The notes under the pieces: model-generated | Seen by the model: the letters and a program-made list of their open reading frames with translations, nothing else | The model's database searches: none | What the model was told of the DNA's origin: nothing | Part shown: piece after piece, positions 11,500 to 24,060 of the stretch | Position numbering within the stretch: the stretch's first letter is position 1 | Layout of the letters: every line of letters starts with the position of its first letter | From: Rhyacophila brunnea | Lineage: Eukaryota; Arthropoda; Insecta; Trichoptera; Rhyacophilidae | Length of the DNA: 64,000 nucleotides | Assembly: GCA_022495005.1 (NCBI GenBank) | Contig: JAGYXB010000375.1 | Span: forward strand, 930,001 to 994,000 | Reading direction: 5' to 3' | Made by a program: the position numbers and the translations under genes

Positions 11500-12104
11500 T
11501 GTATAGTCACGTCAGACGTAAGTTATATATTCAATTTAATAAATTCACAACCACAGTTAGTTAGATAGTTTTACTACTGTCAAACCTATATTATGTACAT
11601 TGATATAGTTTCGCCATATTTCATAAAATAATCAACAGGTACCTACCAGTAACTGCCTAGATACTGAGTACGCTAATGTACCACCATATACCAGCTGCCG
11701 AAGCTCAGTGGGTGACTATGAATTCGCAGTGGCATACCTGATGTCATAGAACTGGCAAACACACCTTACTAAACGATTATATCAATCGCTTTCATTTAAA
11801 AGTCGTTTTAATAAAAAAATATTTTAATAGATACTTAAAGAATTATGAATGTCCCGTAATACGCCCGATTAAAACCGGGTGGGATGCGGGGCCGATGGGT
11901 TTTGGTGGGCCCATCATCTTAAATGTCAACTTTATAGGATATTTTTTAGTCGACACCGGTGCAATGAGCAAATGTACGTATTTTTTTCTGAGAATAAAAC
12001 ATTATAACATGTTATAATATAGTAATCGATAAGTGTGATTAATGATGGTTGGAGTGGGGGAGGGTCAAAAATAGAGCGAACCGTACGTCATTTATGGTCA
12101 GGAT
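11500..12104. other. Spacer, nothing recognised
   Basis: AT-rich DNA with no supported features. Confidence 0.4.
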
Positions 12105-12605
12105 TAGGGATTGCAATACCGGTATTTAAAAACCGATATTCAATTATTTATCGATACCGAATAAACCGGTTTCAAAAATCCAAAATACCGGTATTTTCGG
12201 TATTAAGAAATTTTGTTGCGATGAATTATCATATTTCGAAAAAGAAAACTATCGTGGCAAATATATCAAATTATTCTATAACTATTGATCCAACATTGAT
12301 ACTACATCAAGCAATCGTTGAATTTCACAGATTTTTCTGTACCCGGACGATTTAGTATTTGTAAAAATTAGCAGATCTAAAATAGTATGATCTATATCTA
12401 TACATATTTACAAAGGTCAACATAATAAAAGTGGGTAGGTACTTTAGGTTGCTATAAAATATTATTTTAAATAGATTTTAATAATTATATTTATTGATAG
12501 GTACTTTTTTCTATACTTAATATGTTCTGACAAATACCGGTATTGATACCGGTAGTCAATAAGAAATACCGGCATTGATATATTCATTCGGTATGGCAAT
12601 CCTTA
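12105..12605. mobile_element. hAT-type non-autonomous element, 501 bp
   Basis: The ends are TAGGGATTGCAATACCGGTA and, inverted, TAAGGATTGCCATACCG. Flanking GTCAGGAT is perfect at 12097-12104 and 12606-12613 (8 bp). Several ACCGGT-type motifs are repeated near both termini, as in subterminal transposase-binding sites of hAT elements. The interior has no recognisable transposase. Confidence 0.8.
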
Positions 12606-12613
12606 GTCAGGAT

Positions 12614-13078
12614 TCCGGACCTTGGAAGATTTTAAATCTCAACATCGGTATTGACAACTCGTTTTTCTTGCCAGAACTAGCATTTTTAATAGACATCTAG
12701 GTTGCAAAATACGCAACAGGCGTATAGCGTTATATCTAACATTTCTCAACTGCTTTAAATATATCAAAAAAACTAAAATATTACAACAATTTCTTTGAAA
12801 ATCAACATGCTGACCTGTTGTACGGAATTTCATAGATACCTGATTAATTTTTGGATATATAGCTGTTCTGAAATATTTTATTTCCTTCTCGCAAAACCAT
12901 TATGACCAAATTTTGTAAAGAGTTATAGTTTGTAGGCATTGTTTTAATTATAAGAAAATGAGGCATTTTTTCTGACATCTTATTTTATTATCCTTATTCG
13001 GCATATTTGCGTCAATGGCAGTTAACAACACTGCACAGCATTTCAATATACGTTTCAGGTCAATTTTAAACATTATCA
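12614..13078. other. Spacer, nothing recognised
   Basis: AT-rich DNA with no supported features. Confidence 0.4.
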
Positions 13079-13396
13079 GCGCATCTATTCTATACACAAG
13101 ACTACTATCGGCCGCTATCGGCGGTTAACGAGGGTAGTTTATCATAATATGTTTGTATTGAATTATTACAATTGTTACAATAATTTAATAACTAATCTAA
13201 TAACAGTCAAAACTGTCTATCTCGCTCAAAAATTTAGCACAGCCAGAGAGGTGCCGTTAAAACATAGCACTTATTGTAACAATTACAACTAACTTATTGT
13301 AATAGTAAACAATAAGTGCTAATACTTCGATACAAAAATATGACAAATTACCCTCGATAGCTACTGATAGCAATTTTGTGTATAGAATAGATACGC
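13079..13396. mobile_element. Family S palindromic MITE, intact copy
   Basis: It starts GCGCATCTATTCTATACACA and ends with the inverse GTGTATAGAATAGATACGC. Inner arms share AGCACTTATTGTAACAATTAC. The same ends bracket 54221-55487. Target duplication was not identified. Confidence 0.7.
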
Positions 13397-13399
13397 GGG

Positions 13400-14438
13400 T
13401 AAATTTTAAGCAATATATGGTTAAAGATTAAAAGAAACATTTAATAAATAAAGTAATTTATGAAGATTTTCTCTCGCCTTTTTAAGTTAACGTGGGTGTT
13501 AACTAATTGCAAGCCACTGGCATAAAATATAACACATATACGGCACTAGAAAGTGTTAGCCCTGATGTTAATACGTTTTTTTTCAACAATCGATATTAAC
13601 GTTTTAACACTTTCCCTAGAAACGCGCCATTTCTACAACTGATTATATTTAATATAACACGATTAATTAAATTGTGTTGTCATAATAGACGCGGCAGAGC
13701 ACTGTACAATATTAAATTTGAATACTAATAGATGTCGATTAGTGATAAAATGATATTTTAAAAAAATTAGACTAATTATACAATCATTTACGGCATAATT
13801 ATGATATATAAATTAATAATATATTTTAATTCAAACATGCGACACGTTTCTTGCTCTACTTCTTTTAGATAACAAGCAATTATCACTATGCGCAAATGGC
13901 CAACTACCGTTTCACGAAACGTGCGAATGGCGCACACAAATAATATTTTTACTTATTGAAAATTTGGCAGCTTTCTTAAACGTCTGTTCTTATTTTATTT
14001 CTAATAGGTATATGTGAATCAACAAGATCGGGAAGATGAAATAGCTGACATGACTGACTGCAATTATGATTTCCTTGATATCCGATTTCCCACATTGTCG
14101 GCTAATACACAATTATCGTAAACTCGGTATAAAATAGCTGACTCAATTGTAATAGTTATTGACTAAATATTATTTTGATTGTGAGTACGTCGATGAAACA
14201 TCGGATTCCAATTGATTGGGAATGCCACTCTAACATAACTTCCCGGTAAAAACACATCTCACCGTATTTATTATATTGTAGCAATTGTACCCTTGTAATT
14301 CGTTATTTAACAGTTAATAAAAATTCTGTTCTCCATCATCACGAACAACTACTACCGTCTTTCATCTGCAACACCTATCCACAGCCAAAGTGGACTCACA
14401 CAGATACATCATTATAATATTTAACTGCTAGAGATGCT
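13400..14438. other. Spacer, nothing recognised
   Basis: AT-rich DNA without recognised proteins or element ends. Confidence 0.4.
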
Positions 14439-14439
14439 A

Positions 14440-14880
14440 TTTTACAACGTTTTTCTTAGCTCGTATTCTCATTTGTCCAGTGGTTCTTTGTCCGGTACAA
14501 ATCTTGCAATCGATTTTTAACTAAATTCCGGACTAACTAGACATTTGAAGCTTTTAGAATATATCAAACACGATGCCAATGCATTTTTAAATACGTTTAG
14601 CCATCTTGAAGTAGAATTGAATTTATTTTAAGTTAATTCTGTTTTGTATGAAAAGTTATTTCGACACCATTATCGGTTGCTAGGGGTCTGGAGTCCTAGC
14701 AACCAAATTAATATATATACATGCGTTACTATGGAAATCAATATGACATGTCAAGAACAATTTTTTTTGATCGTTTAAGCTAGTCAAGTCATGTTTATAT
14801 GGTTCAACAGAATTTAAAAACGTTGTATATAAAAAGTTCTTTTTATCTTGTAATTATTTTTATTCGGTTCGAAACAAGAT
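14440..14880. repeat. Family Z repeat, inverted copy with empty site
   Basis: Inverted match to 7305-8180. Near 14775 the sequence GATCGTTTAAGCTAGTCAAG is the uninterrupted counterpart of the junction disrupted at 7396-7722. The hairpin GGTTGCTAGGG/CCTAGCAACC is also conserved. Confidence 0.6.
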
Positions 14881-14895
14881 GGAAAACGCATAAAT

Positions 14896-14951
14896 TTAGT
14901 GTACACTATTAGGGTCGAATCTTAACAGCCTACCTCCACCCCTCGCCACTG
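14896..14951. mobile_element. Family M terminal fragment
   Basis: About 56 bp ending TCTTAACAGCCTACCTCCAC and CCTCGCCACTG, one terminal repeat of family M directly abutting family Z. Confidence 0.6.
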
Positions 14952-15368
14952 CCGACATTCCACTGAGCACCTACGTCATTTCATTGGCCGAAAGTTGAAG
15001 CTTGGTTAATATTCTATTATTGCCGATTCATTCAACTCTACGTCCAGAGATTTCGTATTCGATAAAAATATCAATACCAACGAGATATTAAAAAAAAAAT
15101 ACAATAAACCACAAAAGAAGGTGGTCGTTAAATATTTTAACTTTCCAACGATTGTGTTGGCATTATGGCGGACAACTAATCGACGTCGCTCTGTGACCTT
15201 ACGGCCGAATTAAAAAAAAGCTACATTCATATTAATTTTAAGTGAAGTTGATTGATAATTTCGTTTAGTCAGACAATTGGATTGATTTGAGAACATTACA
15301 CGAGGGCTCTGGTGACTCATGGAATGAAATCGTCAACTCAATTTTATAATTAATACGTAACTATATAT

Positions 15369-16637
15369 CAATAGCGAAGGGTGGAGGGAGGCTGTTAAGA
15401 TCCGCCATAAATAATGCACATTCAACTTTGCTAGTCATACCTACGTAGGTATATATTTTATTGAAATAATACTACAATTTACAAATAATGGTGTTGGCTT
15501 GTTTTTAAAATTCAATTAAAAATTGCGAAAACCATGCCATTAGATAATAATTATTGATTGATTTAATAAAACGAAATTTTTTTACAACCTACAATGCAAT
15601 TCCACCATGAATTGACACAGTTTACACAATAAAAGACAATAATTGACAATAATAGATAATAATTTTAAAAAATACTCGTAAATCTATAATATCCTAAGTA
15701 ATAGAATAATAATCCTTTCCGGTGCTATAGATCCACCAGCAGTAGCGAAAGGTGGAGATAGGCTGTTAAGATCCGCCATAAATAGTGCACATTAAACTTT
15801 GTTAGTCATACGTATATGTTTTTATTGAACTAAAACTACAATTTACAGAATATGGTGTTGGTTAGTATTCAAAAATCAATTAAACCATGCCTAACCAAAC
15901 CATAATAGTTTTGGTATATTTTGGGCGATACGACAAAATTGTGCACACTTTTTCATTCATACTTATTTTTTTTGTTGTATTAAGAATACATATTACACAA
16001 ATTGTTGGTTCATTTTTTATTAATTCATTAAGCCCTGCCTATACCAAACTATAATATAAGTGGAGGTAGGCTGCTAAGATATGCCATAAATAGTGCACAT
16101 TAAACTTTGTCCGTCATACGTATTTGCTTTGATTGAAATATTACTACAATTTACAGATGATGTTGGTTAGTTTTTAAAATTCAATTAAACTATTAAGCCC
16201 TGCGAAACCAAGCCATAATAAATGGTAAAAAATACTCGACTATCTATAAAATATCTTAAATCATGCAATTAAATCATATATAACTTTGGATATTTTATAG
16301 ATATAATAATATTTTGTATCTATTACCTATAGTTTGGTTGGGCAGGGCATAATGAATTTAAAAAAATGAACCAACGAGTAGTGTCATATGTATTTTTAAT
16401 CCAACGAAAACAAATAAGTATGAATGAAAAAGTGTAGGTACACAATTTTGTCGTATCGACCAAAGTATACCAAAACTATTATGATTCGGTTAGGCATGGT
16501 TTAATTGATTTTTAAAACTAACAAATGCCATCTGTAAATTGTAGTCTTAGGTCAATAAAAATAAATATGTATTAACAAAGTTTAATGTGAACTATTTATG
16601 GCGGATTTTAACAGCCTACCTCCACCCTTCGCTACTG
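15369..16637. mobile_element. Composite of nested or partial family M elements
   Basis: Three left-type ends occur in one orientation at 15369 (CAATAGCGAAGGGTGGAGG), 15740 (CAGTAGCGAAAGGTGGAG) and about 16062 (GTGGAGGTAGGCTGCTAAG), but only one right-type end (CACCCTTCGCTACTG, 16637). This indicates successive insertions or unequal exchange among M copies. The 26 bp before 15740 (CCGGTGCTATAGATCCACCA and neighbours) is also found, inverted, right after the M copy at 22046-22635, so M sits at the same position of another repeat twice. Confidence 0.65.
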
Positions 16638-16751
16638 CCAAAAGCTGTTAGGTGGGTTGGAATTAATGTCACCGTAGTATTTGGTTCAACAAGTCGTCGC
16701 CATCACAATAGAATCAAAACTATACGTAGCACGCGAGTCATTAAAAATACA

Positions 16752-17122
16752 CAGTGCCGTCCCGTGGGGGTAGGCAGATTGAGCGTCGCTTGGGGGCGGC
16801 GGTTACTCGAAGGGCGGCATATCGAGGAGAATCATTTGGTGGGTATATATAAAAATAGCTACCTACCTAAACTGGGTACCTACTTAATAACGAAAATATC
16901 TTTCCTTTAAAAAAAATCACCTCACTGGTTGGAAACAAAATGTATTAATTAACATAAAAGGTTTAACAGGACTGTAATTTTTCGTCGGATTTGCGATGTC
17001 TAGTTTACTTCCGTTGCCCTTCGACATCCTTGGTGACCAAAAACGGCACGAACACGGATGATAAAAAATATTGTAGGTACTTATACAAAAATGGGACGGC
17101 ATTTTGTTTTGGGACGTCACTG
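16752..17122. mobile_element. Family Q hAT-type element, 371 bp
   Basis: The ends are CAGTGCCGTCCC and GGGACGTCACTG. AAAATACA is perfectly duplicated at 16744-16751 and 17123-17130. The interior (AACGAAAATATCTTTCC, TAGTTTACTTCCGTTGCCCT) matches 63720-63860 in inverse orientation. The reading frame 16587-16910 crosses its boundary and is not a gene. Confidence 0.8.
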
Positions 17123-17128
17123 AAAATA

Positions 17129-17186
17129 CAGACCTACAAACTTATCTGGAGAATGGCCAAAAATGGAACTACGGACTACCGTAGGT
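17129..17186. mobile_element. Half of a mariner-type MITE
   Basis: CAGACCTACAAACTTATCTG followed by GAGAATGGCC matches the terminus of the 172-bp elements at 25271-25442 and 48621-48792. TA precedes it. The other half is missing. Confidence 0.6.
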
Positions 17187-18680
17187 TAAGTAATATTTAC
17201 GGCAATGCGTGACATGTGCGAAATAAGCACATACCTACATAATATAACATTAGACTCTCTACTATATACTATATATGCGCAGATATCGGCGGGCGTGAGG
17301 TTGGCGATGATCGATAGATAAAGGAGAGGAAGCGACTTTATAGTACTCCGGATGCGTCAAGCAAGTGACCATAGACAAGACGCGGGAAATTCAATCATCA
17401 ATCATTCATTATTTTCGGTGACCATCTTTGATCGCGACAGTGCATGTATGGCAACCCCGAATAGGGCGATCGACGAGTCATGCATTCAGACAGGCAGACA
17501 TTAAATTATACCATTTTTGTTTCGCATTAAAATGTTACAACTTCCTGTCTTTGGCGCACTTCTATGGACAATAATTGTTTATGGGAGTGAATGAGATAAT
17601 TATTATATTTTAATAATTAACGACGGATAAAATATTGTCTTAAAATGGTTTGATATAATATCTATATATGAGTACCAGATGTGCGAACTAATAACATAGC
17701 AGTCTTTATAATAATTTGGAACACCTCAGAAACATATATATTAAAAGATGTAAAATGTAACGAAAGGTACTTGAACCCATCGATCGCAATCCAGTTGGTG
17801 AATTTTACCGAATAAGCTACCAATACCCTCCTCTGAGCTATTTGTTACAATGTCCAGGACTCGAAATGGACCGGAGCGCCGTTCCCGTTCATAAAATCCC
17901 CAAAATTTTTGCTCCTTGTCTGAGCTAGATATGCCATACAACAAAAAATTATTATTATAAAATATATATAAAACACTTATTTTTATAAAATACACATACA
18001 ATTAGAACAACGAACTTGAATTATTATGAATTAGAATTAAAACTATGTTAATATTTTCGTAAAATTATCGAGCCTTATAACCTATGTAAACTGTAGTTGC
18101 TAATCCGGAAATAAATTCGCCATCTCCGCCAGCAACCTACCAGTCTACGTACTCATCATCAATCCTCATCAGTCATCACTCATCAGTCATCACACACATT
18201 CGCCCCGAAATACATACCATTTAATTACTATTCATTACAAAGAAGTTTATTTAATATTAAAAAATGCACCTAGCTCAAGACATCACAAACGAAGATAAAA
18301 TTTAAGTACTTTTAAATGTGACGTTTTGATATTTCCCGTAAACTTAAAACATGTGTGAGCATACATTATAATATAAATCACGTGTGCAGTAAACACGTAG
18401 GCAAGCATGCCAACTGCTAAATTGACCATAATGAAGGCAATAAGCAGGTACCTACACGTAAGTAATGTCGCTCATCTGTCACATTTAAATGAGGAATACG
18501 ACAGTTATACTTCAACGATGTTGCCATACCTGCATCATTGTACCGTAATAATAATATATTATGTTCCAAGTATTGTGGCACAATTGTTGGCTTCTTCTTT
18601 TTTATTTATTCCTACGTTACCTTTGCAATTTTGTTTTTATTATTAGACTTGTTGCGTGATTGATGGCCTAAATAAGGATA
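17187..18680. other. Spacer with a short CATCAGT-type repeat
   Basis: A short tandem run of TCATCAGTCATCAC units lies at about 18147-18195; a similar unit appears near 41908. Otherwise no supported features. Confidence 0.4.
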
Positions 18681-18681
18681 T

Positions 18682-19130
18682 TTGAAGTGGTTTTCAAGAC
18701 GGCAGCGGTTCTCTTCTAGGACCATCATAAATCTTGGCTGCATCAAATGTGAGAATGCGATAGTCGTTGACTTTCACCTTGATGGTGAAAAACTATGTAT
18801 TCTCGAATACGCGGACAATAATATGCGGGATGCATCAAACAAGGGCAGGCACTCACATTTATTTTTCCCTAATGTTCAATGGCTATCGAAGATAACCGCC
18901 ATAACTCCTGACCAATACACCAGACAATCGTTGACTGGAAACGATGGATTCGCTGCCAAGCTCTATAAGCTTGGACTTGTTACTCGACTGATATATCCAT
19001 GTGGCGGAGAAAATGCAGGTTGCAAAACACACCCTTCGGGAATGGCCTGAAATGTGTAGGGAAAGGGAAGAGATGCTCAAGTCGGTTCTATCAGCTGTTG
19101 GTCCCACCGGAGGACAAAGGCCAATTTTTT
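18682..19130 (+). pseudogene. LINE retrotransposon C-terminal fragment (R1/Jockey-like)
   Basis: The frame at 18682-19050 contains KGRHSHLFFPNVQWLS, TRQSLTGNDGFAAKLYKLGL and a cysteine/glycine CGGENA stretch. After a frameshift near 19020 the sequence continues AKHTLREWPEMCREREEMLK. This matches the tail of non-LTR retrotransposon polyproteins, where GRxTHxFFPxV and LTGHGxFxAxL precede a CxxC...H...C zinc-binding region. The final cysteine is replaced by tryptophan context (REWPE), and the upstream reverse transcriptase is absent, so it is a 5'-truncated, dead copy. Clade assignment is tentative. Confidence 0.65.
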
Positions 19131-19139
19131 TACTGCAGA

Positions 19140-20569
19140 CATGCTTTAACTAAACTACAAACATACAAAATTTAACTAAACCCTACCTAAACCAAACTAT
19201 AATAGTTTAAGATGCTATGGGCGATCTGACAAAAACAGCGCACACGTTTTCAGTCATACTTATTTGTTTTCATTTAATTAAGAATACATATTACAGTGAT
19301 GATGTTGGTTAGTTTTAAGAAAATATCACTAAGTCGTACCCAAACCAAACCATAATTGATAAAAAATATTCTTCTATCTATAAAATATCTAAAAGTATGT
19401 ATGGTTTAATGGAAATTGTTGTAATGGTTTATTTTTTCTTTTAATCTACTACGGCTTGGATTAGACAGGGTTTAATTGAATTTTAAAAACTAACGAACAC
19501 CATCTACACATTGTAGTCTTAGTTTAATGAAAACAAATCGCCGTCCTAGAACCAGACTGTAATTAGTAGTATCTGGAAAAAATCAGTTTTGAGTTAATTA
19601 TACAATTAATTTTAATAACTATTCAATCCTCTATCGAACGGTGAAATATTTGTGTCTACATTAAATGTTATTTTGTAGTTATTCATAAATAATTACAAGA
19701 TAAAAAAAACTTTTTATATACCACGTATTTAAATTTTCTGTTGAATCATATTATAAACTTGACAATTCTATGTATTAATAAAAACTTTTTATTTTACTTG
19801 ATAGAAATACTGAATAAATATTATAGAATACAGAAATGTCATTTTGACATTTCATATTGATTTCCATAGTAACGCACGTATATATTACTAATATTTTAGT
19901 TGCTAGGACCCACTTAGCAACCAATAATAGTAGTGAGTAGTAAATATTACTTTTAACGAATTTTTTCCGAAACATACAAAACATAATTAACTGAAAATGA
20001 ATTCAATTCTGCTTAAAGATGGCCAATATTAAAAGAATGCATTGTCGCCGTGTTCTGATATATTCTAAAAGTTTCAAATGTCTAGCTAGTCGGGAAGTTA
20101 GTTAAAAATCTTGGACAAACAAGAAATAATTTGAAGTGCACAATAAAAACTATCTATCTGTACCGGACAAACAAGAATACGAGCTAATAAAAACGTGGTA
20201 ATAAAATACAGTCGTATTGTTAATAAAATTTTACATCGATATGCACTGGAGTATTATACTATAATACTGAAATACTACATTTTATTCTGGGCATAAAACT
20301 TGTAACTTTTAAATTTAATATTTCCACACAAACGACAGTTCTCCGACTTGTTATTTTATTTCACGAAATTCTCTATATTTTACCAAGTGCTCCATTATTT
20401 TGTTATGGCTGGTTAGGTGAGGGTAAAATCTTTGGATTCAATTATCGCAGAACTATGATTTTTCACTCACTGCAGTCTGGTTAAGACGGCGAAATACATT
20501 CGACCGACAAAGTTTAATTAGCACTATTTATTTCGGATCTTAACAGCCTACCTCCACCCTTCGCCACTG
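19140..20569. mobile_element. Family M element split by a 953-bp insertion
   Basis: Family M interior runs from 19140 to 19538, breaks after AAACAAAT, and resumes at 20492 with AAATACATTCGACCGACAAA, ending CACCCTTCGCCACTG at 20569. The left terminal repeat is missing. The break falls in the otherwise conserved AAACAAATACGTATGACTGA region. Confidence 0.7.
19539..20491. mobile_element. Insertion with CGCCGTC ends, 953 bp, containing family Z sequence
   Basis: The ends are CGCCGTCCTAGAACCAGACTG and, inverted, CGCCGTCTTAACCAGACTGC. AAAT flanks both sides (19535-19538, 20492-20495). Most of the interior (about 19640-20160) is family Z, including AATGTCATTTTGACATTTC. Either Z is nested here or these are the true outer ends of Z, seen only in this copy. 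No transposase is recognised, and a 4-bp duplication does not point clearly to one superfamily. Confidence 0.6.
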
Positions 20570-21384
20570 GACTATGGTCTGCCTTGAGGAAACCGCGTTA
20601 CTATCTGGCCGGCAACCTTCGAAGTAAAAAAAAAATAGTACAGATGGTACCGTAATCAATTTCAGTAGCATTTTTGATAAGGACGAACACCAAGAGATAA
20701 TTCAATTGCGTGGGTCAGTTACAAAGTGTCCCGCCCACTCCTATGTAACATTTTGACGACATTGTCTTGTCGGGAATGTGCACACATCATTCATAAAAAA
20801 AACGTGGGCACGTCATAACTGTATCATAGTAAAGTCAGGTCGCACGCTTCAATTTGTTATAGGCACTGGAGAAAATTGACTGCTATTTCACACTTAAGAA
20901 GTAGGAATTTTTAAATTAAGTAATTATTAGATTAGACTGGTGACACCATCACTGACCACATGAAATGACAGGTTTGAACAAAATATGGAAAAGTATTGCC
21001 ATATAAAATGAACCTATACTCGCCAGGCCAACACTGACATCTTCTTTCTTTATGAGCATTCAAAACGGGGCAATAATATATTATTTGTCAGCGTAGAACA
21101 CACGTGACTAATCACGAATGACGCAATATGCACAGTAGTCATACCGTGCTACCGGTGCAGCGGGACATGAAGCCTCCCGATGCGTTCCTACCGCCGCCCG
21201 CTTTCCGAATACCTCATTTCGCGATCGGTAAAACGGTCGCGTAGTAGTGTATATACACAGGTTTTTTTTTGGGGGGGTGCATTTAAAAAAAATGTGCAAT
21301 ATATTTTTTTATTATTTTTTAAGGCGGCGGGAGGGGCTGGATTAACAAAATCTAGCAAGTACCACTGAGTTCCACATTTACCCC
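20570..21384. other. Spacer, nothing recognised
   Basis: A GC-richer part at 21150-21250 has short overlapping frames on both strands, with no recognisable product. Confidence 0.4.
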
Positions 21385-21610
21385 GTCCGCGGAATACAGC
21401 AGTTTTCAGGTGCATTGCCGATACCCTGACACTCCGCGCTTCGAATCCAGCGATAAACATCTGACCTGCATTACATATAATTAAGGGTCTACGTACGAGT
21501 TATTGTGACCTGGTGCGCGTGGCTTAATAGTCATACTTATTAAGATTACCTATTAATGTTCGTTTGTGTCGTCTGCGCTGCATTGCGTTTTAGACACGCC
21601 GCATCGACAT
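21385..21610 (+). repeat. SINE-like family 2, copy 1
   Basis: GCGGAATACAGCAGTTTTC and the B-box-like GCTTCGAATCC align with 59545-59740. The body (GCGTGGCTTAATAGTCAT, TTCGTTTGTGTCGTC) is shared too. The A-box region is lost here, so this copy is 5'-truncated. Confidence 0.5.
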
Positions 21611-22045
21611 ATTAAACCAAACGTTGGATTCTCCAGATAATTGCACCAATTTATTAATGCCATGGTTCTTCCAGTGGCCGCAGGCCCTTTGCATGTCGTA
21701 ATATACATAGAGGAGCCAGCCCTTTGATAAGGCTCTTTGCAGAAAATCATTCGGTTCTCGATCTTCAGTCATGAGGTCCTGACGAAGAAGAAGGAGTAGG
21801 TAATAATTTGTATTTTTTCCGCTTGTGGGGGCGGGATCCGGACACGAGACCCTCCGCTTGTGTGCGCTCCTGGATAGAAGGCAAAACAGCCTGGCTGAGA
21901 AGAATCCGAAACTCTACTTCTACCATTATAAATCGTCAGGTGTTCGAATTTAGAACTAAACTCATCTCAGTATAAACAGTATGAAATGATATGTCAAGCG
22001 TTAGCATGTGGCGCCCTCACTCAGCGGACAGCTTATACTGGTGGA

Positions 22046-22635
22046 CAGCGGCGAGGGGTGGAGGTAGGCTGTTAAGATCCGCCATAAATAGTGCACAGTA
22101 AACTTTGTCAGTCATACATATTGTTTTCATTGAAATATTACTACAATTTACAAGATGGTGTTGGTTAGTTTTTTCAAATTCAATTAAACTCCGCGAAAAC
22201 CAAGCCATAATAGATAATAGTAAAAAAAATACTTGTCTATCTATAAAATATCTAAATTATACAATTAAATCGTTCACAACTTCGGATATTTTATAGATAG
22301 TATATTTTTTATCTATTATAGTTTGGTTTAGGCAGGGCTTAATGAATTTAAAAAAATAAACCAACAATATGTATTCATAATCTAACCTAACGAAAACAAA
22401 ATAATAAGCATGAATGAAAAAGTGCACATAATTTTGTTGTATCGCCCAAAGTAGGTATACCAAAACTATAATGGTTTTGGTTTAAGCAAGGTTTAATTAA
22501 TTGATTTTTAAAAACTAACTCACCATCTGTAAATTGTAGTCTTAGTCCAATAAAAACAAATACGTATGACTAACAAAGTTCAATGTGCACTATTCATGGT
22601 GGATCTTAACAGCCTACCTCCACCCTTCGCTACTG
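22046..22635. mobile_element. Family M element, full length, 590 bp
   Basis: Best complete copy: it starts CAGCGGCGAGGGGTGGAGGT and ends CACCCTTCGCTACTG. CTGGTGGA is perfectly duplicated at 22038-22045 and 22636-22643, which fixes the family as hAT-type. Long inverted terminal regions hold AGATCCGCCATAAATAGTGC and its inverse. There is no transposase, so it must have been moved in trans. Confidence 0.85.
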
Positions 22636-22679
22636 CTGGTGGATCTATAGCACCGGAAAGGGACGCTTTTGCCACCGTC

Positions 22680-24060
22680 TGAGGGACATGATATTATGAC
22701 GCACACATAAAAAGTAATATAAAATATTCGCGGAACTCTCAAGTTCGCGCATAGACAGCCAAGGAAGTGAACCACATAATCGAAACAAAAATTATCATAA
22801 CTAAGTGAAGGTCAACCAGTCACCGAGCGAGCATATCGATAAACCGTTTAAATCTATATCAAAAACGTACACATTACCTACTCAGTACTTTGTGTTCGGC
22901 TGGAAATAGTTCACTTTTTGTCAGTGTTACCTTTTGCCTATTGATTTGTGCATTGTGTTTTCAAGGTTCAATTTTAGAATAAAAACATCGTTTAATCTTT
23001 AACAATGATATTTATCATACATAGTATACATAACTCACTTATATTTATTTTGTTTGTACACTATTGTAATATTGTATTGTTTTTTTTACAGAATAAAAAC
23101 ACTGGTTGTAGCTATACCTTACGTTGTCTGTTTTTAAATCAAGTTCTCCGAGTAGTAAATGAATATTTAATGAAGTGTACAAAATATAACGTGAAAACCT
23201 TAATTTTATTCATTTATTATATAAGCGAGAATTAACTGTACTCTGTGTCAGTGTACATTTGCCATTGGCGAGTGCGCATAGTGCCTAAAAATGTCCAAAG
23301 GGCAAAACCCGGGTAGTAAAATATTACTCAAATGGAATATTCAATTACCTACCCTCAGTCGATTGTAATATATATTTTTTTTTAAATAAAAGTAGTTTTG
23401 AACAGTCTATGTCGCATTAGCGTTACGTGACTTCCTTTGAAAAAGTAAACAATTCCCCCTAAATACGAGTAGGTATGTTTGTTTTGAATACGAAACAATA
23501 TGGACATTTGTATGAAAACATTTGAAACCTGACAGTAGGGCTATTAATTCTAAATTCTTTCTTTAAGCACCACGGTGCGTGGTTGTCACATCAGTCCCGT
23601 GCGGTTCCATATCGGGATAGCACACTGAGCACGTAAAACCTTTTCTTTCAGACACGTTTTAAGTGTAGTGGAAGGCGGCCCTGCATATCCACGGCTGTCG
23701 ATACATGACGTTTGGAGATGGAGAACCTAAAATCGTATCACTTAATTCCAAAATCAATATAAAAATGTATGATATGTCATATTCAGGCAGATAATTATCC
23801 CGGGAAGTTAACTGTCATGCGAATTGTTTTTTTTTTTTTTAACTTGGCCTGTCATGACCGCGTTAGGAGCGAAATGTCAAAATGTCGTTGGTCGCCACAA
23901 AGGTCAATTATCTTGCATTTTAAAAAATTGCGGCGTCTTACTGCAGGCGTAAAGATCTCTTCACATATTTTTTGCTGTCTTTATGATTAGCTTCGTTTTT
24001 TTTTGTTACCTATATTTATTAAATTCCTTTCTTTTTTGTTAATATTCCTGAGCCTTTTCT
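22680..24060. other. AT-rich DNA, nothing recognised
   Basis: Short frames (for example 23005-23235 and 23769-23990) are AT-driven and lack domains. Confidence 0.4.

Noticed and set aside
12035..12355. 106-codon frame at 12035
   Set aside because: It crosses the left boundary and target duplication of a non-autonomous hAT element, so it is a chance frame.
16587..16910. 107-codon frame at 16587
   Set aside because: It spans the end of family M, spacer and the start of a hAT element.
18147..18195. Possible CRISPR-like or satellite array of CATCAGT units
   Set aside because: Only a few irregular units without spacers; a short simple repeat.
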